Position numbers and translations under genes: made by a program. This document shows, piece by piece, positions 1 through 11,900 of a DNA stretch of 64,000 nt. How positions within the stretch are numbered: position 1 is the stretch's first letter; each line of letters begins with the position of its first letter. The DNA is from Saccharina japonica (Eukaryota > Sar > Phaeophyceae > Laminariales > Laminariaceae), in NCBI GenBank assembly GCA_008828725.1, contig MEHQ01002961.1:321925-385924 (forward strand). The letters run 5' to 3'. The notes under the pieces were generated by a model. That model was not told the DNA's origin and searched no databases. It saw only the letters and a list, made by a program, of their open reading frames with translations.

Positions 1-318
1 AGTGTACGATCTGGAAAATCTAGACCATAACCTCACTGTTCCGAGGTGTTGTGCACCAGGTTCTGTATATACAAGAGGTCCACCCCGGGAAGTATGTTGT
101 GATTGGACAATGCAGAATAATGGATAGAACTCGGTACCGCGAGAGAAATATCAGACACTAGGGGGCCTACATACCTTCCCTTAACGATCTAGATGAGCAT
201 CACGTGCTTGAAATATATGCCATGTTCGATGTGTGTAACATAGAGTTTCGCAACACCTTTTTGAAGAGCTGCACCCTTGATTTGGGCGATTAAATGCTTG
301 GAAATCAGTGCGCGTATA

Positions 319-563
319 GACGCGTGCTACGGTAGAGGTAGCACTTTTTTGCTGAATCGTTTTATGAACGATCGGGCTCCTTAACCCAAATTCGTCGGAC
401 ATTCATTTTTGTGACGAATATTGTTTCAGGATATACATCGTTCATGAGATGTCGCATCCGGCAGCACTTTGTTTTCTCCAAAATCATTTTTTTCGGTGAG
501 AAATGACGCTCCTTACGCGAGGAGCTCAGAAACAACATGGTACACCTCTATCGTAGCATGCGT
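319..563. mobile_element. MITE, family alpha copy 1 (245 bp)
   Basis: The ends are inverted repeats: the left starts GACGCGTGCTACGGTAGAGG, and the reverse complement of the right starts GACGCATGCTACGATAGAGG. An internal motif, GCTCCTTACGCGAGGAGCTC, near 510-525 is shared with other members (11,226-11,467 and 41,527-41,762). No coding capacity is visible. Non-autonomous DNA transposon is the best reading; the superfamily cannot be told. Confidence 0.7.
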
Positions 564-1430
564 CATAGTTCCAAAAACAATATTCAACTCTGCCTCTATA
601 CCGGATTTCCTATAAGCTGGGGTTTCGTTTTAAACGTCAAGGATTTACCTAGTTTGGCTTGCCGTTCTGGAGTGTAAATTCTGCCTCCCCGAGAGGCAGT
701 CGATAATGTCAACGATGCGACCTGAGCTTTGATGCAAAACTTTGGCCCGTCTTTATGTGAGGGCGGAGCTGGATATTTATTGTACGGATCACTCCTGTGT
801 AGTCTGTATGGCGGGGCCTTTGACGGTAGGTACTGTTTTACTTGTTTCTGTTTGTATGTGTCCATACAGTACTCCCGCAATTCATCCACGATTCGTGATA
901 TAGCCACGCGTAATAATATGCCACGTCTTCGACAGCGACGTGTGCAAGTGTGCGATATTCCTTTGACATTCGTACTTAACATATATATATTGATTAACTT
1001 GAAGATGTCCTTGATCAGCGCGTGCCGCTGCGAAAGATTGTGCACGATCCGAGCAAACACGTGCGCACCCCAGGAAATATGTGCAAAACGTTGCAGATTA
1101 TATACCCCGCATCCGGCAACACGAAATTTGCTACAGTACATAATACATACCATACATACCAGGCATCAGTGATACACCTACCGTTAAAGATATTTACCGT
1201 AAATCATCAAGTTGGAACCGATCACCTCTCGGAGGTGAGAAGTTGTCGCAAACCCTGTCTTATCAAGTTTTCCCACACAACACGGCGACCGCTAGTCTTT
1301 CTCGGAAATCAGGAAATTGCCATATATACAGACAGGCGTTCCAGGTATTTCGTGCGAAACGAGCTATACTATAGCGATCCGTTTGGTGCCCTTCACTATG
1401 CCAATAAAGGTCGAAATAGGACATAGACCT
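564..1430. other. No recognisable feature
   Basis: Open frames here are short, overlap on both strands and show no conserved motif. This may be downstream sequence or intron of the RCC1-like gene, which should continue leftward from 1,883 on the minus strand. Confidence 0.4.
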
Positions 1431-1439
1431 GTTAATATT

Positions 1440-1740
1440 TTCCCCAGCTGATACCGCTGCTGCTGCCGTAGATTACTGCTGCTGCTGCTGCTGCTGTTGC
1501 TGCCGCTGCTGCGGCAACTGCTGCCCTAGCTACCCCTGCTGTTCCAGTTGCTACTGATGCTTCTCCTGCAACTGGTGGTACCGTCGTTGTGACAGCTGCT
1601 GCTGCTACTACTACTACTACTACTCATACCGCTGCTGATGTTATAGCCACTCTACTATCCTTGGGCGCCAGAGTCGGGTCGAGACAAACCAACCCATGTC
1701 TGTACTGGTGAACCACAACTCTTGGTCCACCCCCGTATGG
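1440..1740 (+). repeat. CTG/GCT trinucleotide tract with an Ala/Thr-rich open frame
   Basis: Repeated GCT and ACT triplets run from about 1,446 to 1,640. On the plus strand one frame stays open over this stretch without an ATG and would encode Ala/Thr-rich sequence (runs of Ala, then six Thr). It could be a fragment of a mucin-like coding exon or simply a microsatellite. Similar CAG/CTG tracts elsewhere in the window favour the microsatellite reading. Confidence 0.5.
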
Positions 1741-1882
1741 TCAAACCTGTTACGAACTACCACAATAAAACACGCAAACCAGGCCAAGGAACAAACACGA
1801 CCAATCGTGCCATACGCCGATAGATACCGACTTTGGGTTTAGGCCTGGTCGGAGATCCCGGTGACTTCCTCGCCATCGTTAC

Positions 1883-4800
1883 CCGCGCACCACGCCCCCT
1901 TGATCGGCTCGCCCCTCTGGATCGCCGAGAAGTTGCGCCGCCCCGTGGCGCAAACGTGGGTCCCGCCGGCGGCGATCTGTTGAAGCGAACAGGCAATACG
2001 TTGGAACAAACGGTTCGATGTCGTCTGATCAGCCCTTGACGTATTTCATGTACGAGTACTGCACTGTCCGTAAACATCAAAATCTGACTATAATTCTTAA
2101 GGGGCTTGTGCCCACCACGGGAGTCCAACTATCTGACATGTTGAGTTTCCATGCCAAAATGAAGATGTGTTGATTGCACGTCATGCTTTGTCTTTTTTTG
2201 TCGCAGGTTCCTTGGCCGGGAAGGGGGCGCCAATACGGCGAGCTTCGATTGCTTGATATAAATCGGCTGGCTTCGCCAAAAGAGAGTTGGCTGGCCGACG
2301 ACCCTCTTAGCGTTATCTTCGGCAATGGACGTGTCGACCTCGATGATAATGAGTAAGTTGTCTGACGGACCTTTCCGATGTGACATTCCAATCGGTAGAT
2401 CCTACTCACAGCTCTGGCGTCACTAAACATGCAAACAGCATCCTGATGTTAAATACCCGATGAACCAAATATTCGCAAGGGGCTTCTTTAGTCAGCACGG
2501 AGCATCCTGGTTTTACATTCCAATCTCTCCGTCTATCTCAATACTACCTATCCAGTCGAGAGTATATACCTAAACCCGTTTTAACTCTGATATGAATGTC
2601 AAGCGGATAGTATATTCCCGGTCAGGAGGTGGCATCAAATAACATTCAAAACGACACCCATGTAAATTTCACACACTGTACAACTACAACTAACAACTAC
2701 AACTAATAGTTGTGCGCGGCCGCAACTGCTCAGTAGTTGTCCCTGAACAACGAGTTGCATAGGTTTTGCATCAAGTAGTTATCTGAGGACAACTACAGTA
2801 GTTGCACAATATTTCCAAACAGTAGTCGTCTACAGACAACTAGTTGCACCTTATTTTCAAACAGTAATTGTCTACAGACAACTACAGTAATTGCACAACA
2901 TTTTCAAACAGTAGTTGTCTACAGACAACTACAGTAGTTCACAACGTTTTCAAACAGTAGTTGTCTACGGACAACTAGTTGCACAACTTTTCCAAGCAGT
3001 AGTTGCCTACAGACAACTAGTTGCACAACTTGTTCGAACAGTACGTAGTAGTTGTAGTTGTACAGGGTGTGCTGTTTTTGGACGGTAACCTGAGCCTCAT
3101 TCCTGCGGAGATCCCGAAGCTGGGCCAAGACGTGGTGCACACCAAGCTCCCCGGGCGGGTGTCGAACCCCATGCCGGGGCTGGCACAGCTCGACGGCGTG
3201 TTTGGTCCGTTGGACCCCACCGACGAAGTGGAGCCGGAGTTGCAACATCAGACTTGTAGAGAAATCCGGCGGAGGGCGGCGCGTGATAGCGGCCTGGCCG
3301 AGTTGCGATTATGTCTTGCTATTGATAGTCGAGAGGCCTTTTAAAGCTCGCCTCTGTTCTGATATTTGTCGACACGAATTAACGCAATCTCTCCTCATAT
3401 GTATGATGGGGCAGAAATATAATGGGGGGGGGTGAGGTGCGGCTTTCGGTGGGTGTTGGGTAATGCTTTTTTTGCACGCGTTCTGGGCGGCACACTCACG
3501 AAAACGATAAAATAGATGCAATCACGGGGGAGATGGGAAGGCCATAAGCAATGGTTTTCCTTTGGTACGGCGAATGGGAGTAGCACATGTCGAACAATGT
3601 ACACGTAGGTTGTTGTTCGCAGACAACTAATCAGACAACTAATAGTTGTGCACGGCCGCAACTACTCAATAAATGTCCCTAAACATTTAGTTGCATAGGT
3701 TTTTCACCCTGTAGTTGGCTGCGGACAACTAGTTGCACAAGTTTTTTAAACAGTAGTTGTCTACAGACAACTGGTTGCAGGGTTTCTCATCAAGTAGTTG
3801 TCTGCAGACAATTAGTTGCACAGATTTCCCAAAAAGTAGTTGTCTACAGACAACTAGTAGCACAACGTTTTCATACAGTAGTTGTCTACAGACAACTAGT
3901 TGCACAAGTTTTCCAAACAGTAATTGTCTACAGGCGACTAGTTGCAAAACATTTTTAAATGGTAGTTGTCTACAGACAACTGGTTGCACAACGTCTTCAA
4001 ACAGTAGTTTTCTGCAGACAACGTGTTGCACAGCTTTCCCAAACAGTAGTTGACTACAGACAACTACAGGGGTCTGCATGAAAGTTAGGCCTCTTTTTTC
4101 GTGGAATTTTATTTTCGATCTTAGTTTTTTCGGTGGCAACCAAAAAATACCGAAGAGTTCAAAATACATAATCATATCTCCACCAGCTCTACAAGATAGG
4201 CATACCTGCTGGTATAAGCCTGCTGTGCTTGCCCTGTAGTTGCACAACTTTTCCAAACAGTAGTTGTCTACAGACAACTAGTTGCACAACCTTTTTAAAC
4301 AGTAATTGTCTGGCAGACAACTAAAAATTGTTGTAGTTGTACAGGGTGTGGTAAATTTACAAATTAAACGCTGGGTCGAAAATCTTGCAAGGTTACATTC
4401 AATTAGTTACCACCCACCGATAGAGTCTTGACACTCCGGAAACCCGAGGGAGGCGTTAGGGGAATGGTAGAATTTCCGGGCCCGAAGGCGATGAGATCCT
4501 TGGACCCCTTCACCAGGCCGTACGAGAACCCCCCGCCGGCCTCGAGCATCGTGAATTCGGTTGAGGCGTACTCCTGCGTGTTGTTTGGGGTTTTGTGTTG
4601 ACACGATAGGTTTGGGATGTGGGGTTGCGTTGTGTTGGCGGCCGGGGGGGGCGGGGGAAGGCGGAGGATGGGGCGCGGATAGGAAACATGACACGGGTGG
4701 AAGGTAAGCGAGGGCGGGAAGAGGGGTTAGTTAGGTGTTCGTTACATACACTCGTACCAATGCCCCAAGGTTGAAATGTGTGACTGCATGGGATCTACAG

Positions 4801-5876
4801 AGACTGGGTCGGGCCTTGGTATGCCCCGGCTCCAGTACCTGTTGAATCATCGAAATTCAAGGTCATGACTACCGGAGGGGTCTACACAGCACTCAGCAAA
4901 GCTGCTTGACTGATGGCGCACACCAGCCTCATCCCTGATACACCGAAGACTCTGCAAGACATGTAATCCGGGAGTATTTTTATCTGCAAGGCACAGGTCC
5001 AACGACCTCTGCACGATAAATATATATACCGACTTAGATTGTCAGTAGGCGAATGGTGGCTCACAGTCCATGGATTTCACGGTGTGCTGACTACACGTAT
5101 TCGTTGGCGGTTGTGTGTTTGACCAATCGGCTCGCATTTGTTCATCACGTTGCCTGTTCTGGTTGTTACCACGCGCTAGGTTTCACGGAAACGAGCTATG
5201 GTGGGGGTATCTTCATCGTGACCTCCACACCATCATCACTGTTGCTCAGACACGAACCACACAATCACATCAAGATCACAAACCAACTCCACGATAACAG
5301 CCTCCTGCGTCGATAACAATATTAAAACCAACAAGACCACCACCTCCAGAAAAGAAACCTACTGCAACGGCAACAGCCTACTACAACAATAACAACAAAC
5401 AAGAACAACAACACCACCACCCAAGGGTGCACAACAAAAAAAGAAAACGACACCACACACCTAGGAAGGTCAGAATGAAAAACAAACCGGATCGCTGTGA
5501 TCACAGGACGAAATGAGCAAAAAACATTTTTTTTTCGTTTTTTGTTCCCTTTTATTTACTTGGTTTTAGAGACCCCCCCATATTTTTTTTTCGCTGGTCG
5601 GGGGGGGGCAGGGCGGGCTGGCGGGGGTGGGGGGGGGGGTGATTAAAAAAAAACTTGACTTATTGTTTTCTGGGATCACAACGGTCCGGTTTCTTCCCTT
5701 CAATATAGGGGGGGGGGTGTGTGGTGTCGATAACATTTTTTTTGTGCACCCATGCACCACCCCGAAAAAAAAAAAAAACGGCAACGGCAACAGCCTACTG
5801 CAACCATAACAATAACAAGAACAACACGACCACCCCGAAGAACAAAAATCTGCATCAACGGCAACAGCCTACTACT

Positions 5877-5907
<31 letters not shown>

Positions 5908-8900
5908 ACAAAACAACCACAACTCATCCGATGGTAAGGGCTGCATCTTCTCGCTCAAAAACGTTGGGTGGATTGAGCATTGTAAGCGAGCAAGTACGGG
6001 ATAGTGGGACATTTTTTTAAGCATACATATACGTGTTTATGGTCAAGCGATTGCTTATTTCTCTGTATCAACCTGGTACTTCATTCTTAAGTTGCAACAT
6101 TAGTTTACTTTTTTGTCAGGCCATCGGGTACTTCATCGGGTACCTCACCAATTCTCCTCCAAAAATGAGTTTTCGAGGGGAAGGTACAGATCTCGTCAGG
6201 TGACCAGCCTCAATCAGCAAACACACGGGGCGCACCTCTGGCTCCTCATGCGTCTACGTAACGCGTGGAATTGTTGGTCGTTTCACGCAAACGAATTACG
6301 TCGACGTCATGTTTCAGGGGTGATATGTTGAGCTCATCCCGTAAGAAACTCAGAAAACTCCGCACCGTCCCTACCGCTGGATTGGTGCAACAACCTACTG
6401 CAGGTCCAACACTCTATTGCAGGCTCAACAACCTGCTTCAGGTCCAACACCCTACTGCAACACGACATCCGCAGCGACAACGACAAGGCTCACGCACCTC
6501 CGGGAGACTGGCCTGATCCGCGTCTCCCACGCAGTAGGCGGTGCGGTCCAGCAGCACTCCGCAAGTGTGAGCCCCTGAACGAAACGACGGCGAGGATGTG
6601 TTCAGCGCGTGAACGACAGTAGAGAGTAAACACGTGATATATCTTAAGGATCTCGCTCGACCGCTCCGTTCCAGTGGAGAGGAGTGTGTGGTACGTGCTG
6701 TCTTGCGTGGTATAGGTACGAGTATATATGGGTGTATCGTTCGGATGTTCACACGAATATCCAAACCGTTTTTTATTTCCGTACAGAGTGAGTGGTTGGT
6801 AATGTGAGCACCGTTTCAGTATACACTAATAACAAACATCCAAAGGGTCTTTAAGTTTCCTTACACAGTGGATATTTACATACGAGCCGTTTGAGTACTA
6901 CTGTGAGTATCCTTTTCTTAACGGTCCCCACATTTCCGCGAAACGTGCTTGATATTGTGACGGCTGTTCGAGCATAAATATGTTCGCACCAACGGCCGTT
7001 ACATTTCCGCGAAGAGAGGTTGTTCATACAAGCGCTCTTCCAGTTTAAAAAGCCAATATGCGAACGGTCCGTCCATTTCCGTAAATCATGGTTGCTAACT
7101 CAAGGATCGCTTGGATATTTAAGCTATACTGGTTACATCGAAACCCTCCTTGCAAATAATGTTATATCCGATTCGGGTACTACCAGTAAGGATTTTGAAA
7201 CTGTCCTGATATTACCGTACACGGTGGTTAGTATTATGAATATACCGGTAACAACCTATTGGGGATCATACTGTCATGAATAAACAAAGGGCCCTTACAC
7301 TTGTGCCTGCGCGCTATTAATGTGAGCGATAACACCGGCAGCGTTGTATTAATGAGTTGAAACTTCAAAGATACCTGCAAGAAAATAATGTGTTTTCAGT
7401 ACCGCATCTTATGATCACGATTCTTTGCAGAAAAAGTTCCCAATGTTCGGTAATTGTTGAAAACATATTGAGGGGAAGATGTCAAGGCAAAGACTGGCTC
7501 ACGAAAACGTCGGCGACATGTATATTCAGTTCGAAACGCCGAGGTTCCGAGTTTTCGACAAGCATTTCGGTTTAAACAACAAACGACTGCGGCATGAATC
7601 CTGAATAGGGCGCGCTCATAAAGGGTTACACCCACCTTATGAACTCACTGCTTTGCTCGCGCGATGACCGGTGATACGTGGCGGGCGCTGGCCAGGATTA
7701 TAATAAAATAATATTTAGTCGAAGGTATGTACAACACAGACCCCAAGTATCCCCTGATACTTCTCGGCTGGCAAAACAGCAACATGTTTGAAGCAAAACA
7801 AAATAGCCATCAATCTTTCCCCGAAGTTGTTTTTCGTTCTTCAAGAGGATCTGAGACTCGACACGTTCTCATATATGTTTGCGTTCCCATTGCCATCGCT
7901 CTAGGAACATTCAATGCAACCAAAATGGTCTACGTATACATTTTCCGTACACAGAGTAGATGTGCTTGCTTTTTCTTACCTCCGGCGGAGATGTGTCGGT
8001 GCTGCATGTCGGCGTACACGCCGAGGTTGCGACGGTTGTCCGCCTCGCTTCCCCAGCAGTGCACCCTACGCCAGGCACAATCGAGAAACCGCCATAAATA
8101 TAACAGGGAAAGCAATAGAGAAACGTTGTGAAACACATACATGCTATACAGCACGCGTCCTGATTATTTTTTAATTCACAGTTGAAAATTCCAGGCTGAA
8201 CCTGTTGTCGATTATAGATGTATATATGTGTGTGCCTCGTGAGAAATTGAATTAATCATTAAATATTCTTCCATTTGTTTGTCATCTGACATTATGCCGC
8301 TCTTATTTCAATCATACCATCGTCGTACACTTCTCAAGCATCCCTGAACACATGACAAACGTATGTACAATGTTAGTCGATGTTAACGAAATCTACGTTA
8401 TCTACACCACACAATTTGTTTCATCTTTTATATGTACCATTGTCAGCTGGCAAATAAACCAACAACACTGATCTTTTTTTAAATGTATAGACACACGCTC
8501 CCGGCGTTTTGCAGTGCTACTTTTTTTCGCGCTTATTATTGAGGAAAACTACAGGCGTACATATATTAATACTGCGCCAGGTTAAAAACAATCCCCGCAA
8601 TATACTCTATATAGATAGGCGTTTCAAGACCCACAAACAGCTTGCAGTAGTACAAGCTTCGATGACATCTTCGATTCAAATTTACAGCTGGTGATCTTTG
8701 GCATTTTGATTTTAAATAAATAAGCTCACTGGCGGTCTTTGTCGATCCCGCAGCTGTGCTGACCCCCCGCGCTCATCTCTCTCCAGTGGTTGCGGTCTCC
8801 CAGGTCGGGAATGTTGAGTTGCCCGACGTCCCGGAGATCACCGGCCTCCAAAGAGGCGACGCAGTACCCCTTCACGTTTACTCGCAGCTCCTCCCCACCC

Positions 8901-11900
8901 TCGTAGTAGAGACCGCATACGTGGAAACCCCCTCCTGAGATGGACAAGTGTTTCTGGAAGAGGCGAAAAGGTGTGTCGGAAAGAGACGAAATAAAGACAG
9001 GGGTTAAACGATGGACAGAGAAGGGGGGGGGGGGGGGGGGGGACTACTCATGTTGTGCACGGCCGTAGTCATATGACCATAGACCCTCGCATCCCTACAA
9101 TGCCGGGACGGAGCGCGTTGGGTTTTCACCAACCAGGCAGACATTGCATGCACCAAGCGCGAAACGCCGTGAGGTATTGGGCGAGTCGCATGGAGGGTGA
9201 GACTGGTGCTACGATAGGGGGGGTGCCCACATTTTCACTGACGGGTTTTGGCCACTCTGACGAGGGGCTCCGAATTTAACTGAAAATAGGACCTCAACAT
9301 AGATAGTCTGTTCGCGTTACGTAACAAAACCTCCAATGGCGGTGCATACAATAAAACAAAAAAAACAAGAAAAAAATGTGAGCACAACGCAGAAACGCAG
9401 TCACTCGGCCGAGTGGCTCTGTGCAGGTGAAAACCAAGCACCGATACACGACCCCCCTACCGTAGCACCAGTCGTGAGCTGCATCCTGCTAAGAATCGCC
9501 TCTGAGGCGGACTTGCATATGGACGACAGCTTCAATGAGTTAATTTAATTTCTGGTGTGGCCACTTCCGGAGACATCAATGGGAGGGGGGGGGGGATGTA
9601 CCTCATTTTCGTGCATGGCCGTAGGAGTATGACCATATACCGAGAGGGTGGGGCGGGGGAGAGAGAACACAGGGGGGGGTAGGGCGATACTTAACGTCGG
9701 CCATGGGTGTAGTCGTGTGGACAAATATGCTCGCCTTCCTACATTGCCGGGACGGACCCCGTTGTGTATCTTCATCAACCAGGCACACTTTTTTCGCACA
9801 AAGCGCGAAGCGCCGTTTGGTGTTGGGGCGAGCCGGATGAAAGGTAAGCAGTATACCTACTACTAGGAACCGTTTGTGAGGCGGACTTGCACATGGACGA
9901 CAGCCGCCAATGCCTTGTTGATTGTTTTTGTGCAGTCTTTTCCAGCGACTGCAATGGGCATACAAGGTATCTGCCTCGTAGATGCCTGACAATATACACT
10001 ATATTAAAAAAATTAAAAAGCAACAGCTGTGAGCTCAGGATTTCGTCGAAGGCCATCTTTGCTAGCTGAGTGTAATACTTCGATCGCGCGTACTTACGGG
10101 TTTTAAATGTCCTCATGTAGGATGTGCATCCCGTATGCGGGGGACACAATCTGAGGCTGTAGAATTCAGGAAGTGTGTGTCTATTTGTGGTGGAAGAAAT
10201 AATGAAAGTTAAATTAAAATTAAAATTAAACAGTCTGAAATAAACGTACCAGGTATACTATAGTGTTCCGACGAGTTTACGTGATAGAGTGGTTCTACTA
10301 TTTGTAGCCATGTACTGGTATGGGATATAAGAAGAGGTGTGTGAGGACAGGTTATGGAGTAAAACTTAAAAACACCTGGATAGATTGTTCATTAATTGGT
10401 GATTTGGGTTTTTATAGTGTGCATTATTTATTTGTACCTATAAGGTATCTTTAGTGGCAATTAGTAGGAACAACAACAACGTTTTATCCTTTATAACTGT
10501 TAAAGGGGGGGGGGGGGGCAGGGGGGGGGGGAGACATATACATACAAGGGTATGAACCAATCAACCATGTCGACAGGAGGTATGTTAAAATCTAGTATGA
10601 ATTTTCAGGGGGTTTTTTGGGGGGGAAATTGTAACAAGTAAATAGTGGTTAATCAGACGATTTTATTATAATAGCAGTATTATATTTTGCAGAAGAGGTG
10701 TGTGATCGTTTATTTTAAACTCGGTTTTTCGATGATAGTTATGGTGCTAAGGTCGAATAATACATTTTCGGGTGGCTCTCGACCAGATCGTGCCGAAAAC
10801 ATCTTGGTCGGTACAGGCGAAACGGCCGTTGCCCCGAGAGGCGAGAGCTAAAACACGATCGCAACCTTGTTCAAACGACCCGCATTCCTTGCGCTAAATC
10901 ATCGATGATAGTTTCTGTCTTTCCAGGAGACGACATACCATGCCGGTCGTCGGACAAACCAAACCATGATATATACGTACCTGCCAACGAAACGCTCAAC
11001 AACCAAGCGGCCCCCATAGCAGGCTTGGAGGAGGCGCTTCTTCAAGAAAACCCTCGCGCACTTTCGACACGTGCAACGAAAGAGGTACTTACACGTTTTT
11101 GACTGAAATGTTTTCTGAATGATCGAGGCCCTTAACCCAAAATCATCGGATTTTCATTCCTTGTGTTGCAATATTGTTCAGTGTATGCTTAGGCCATTGG
11201 TATTATTCGCCGCGTGGCGATCAATCCCACGGTAGGGGTGCCACTTTTTGACTCAACGTTTTCTGACCGGTTGAGCTCCTCATGCGAGTAACCACCGGAT
11301 ACTCTTTGTTATTCTACTCGTATTTTTGTGTTATTCTGGACAACCGCATTGGAAGGTTTGGTCCCGGGTTGCGCGAACGAATGTTCCCGAAGTCATTTTT
11401 CGGGTGGGATATTGAATTCCTCGTGTAAGGAGCTCAGACAATTCTGCTGCGCCCCTACCGTGGGATGAGTCTGGCACTTTTAATTTTCGTCCAAAAACAG
11501 TTTTTTGGTGAGGTTATATATACATATACATACGTGTAGAGCTCATTAAGTGACCACCCTCAGAAAAAAATGAAAAAAATAAACGGGGGTGCCCTCTACT
11601 GCTGTACCATGCATATTCCCCGTATCATGCCATACGTCACCAGACCTTCCCTCACACACCTATCCCACGCCCTACCATGCCGTAACTCGCGGCTCGCGAC
11701 AAACCAAACCATGATAACCTAAAAAAAAACGTATGTTCATTTAGCGGGACGGTCAGATGAAGCTTATCACCGTGAATACAGTCGCAATCTCGACCACATA
11801 ATACTTTACAAAATGCACCACGTACCATGAAAATACGAAACCGTGCGAGGGACGAATACAAAAACGGTACAACAAGCAAAAGTGTTACCTCGTCCAACAA

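Noticed and set aside
2670..4350. CRISPR-like array of repeated hairpins with short intervals
   Set aside because: The intervals between hairpins are themselves conserved (TAGTTGCACAACTTTTCCAAA CA-like), unit length drifts, and the whole block has transposon ends with an 8-bp duplication.
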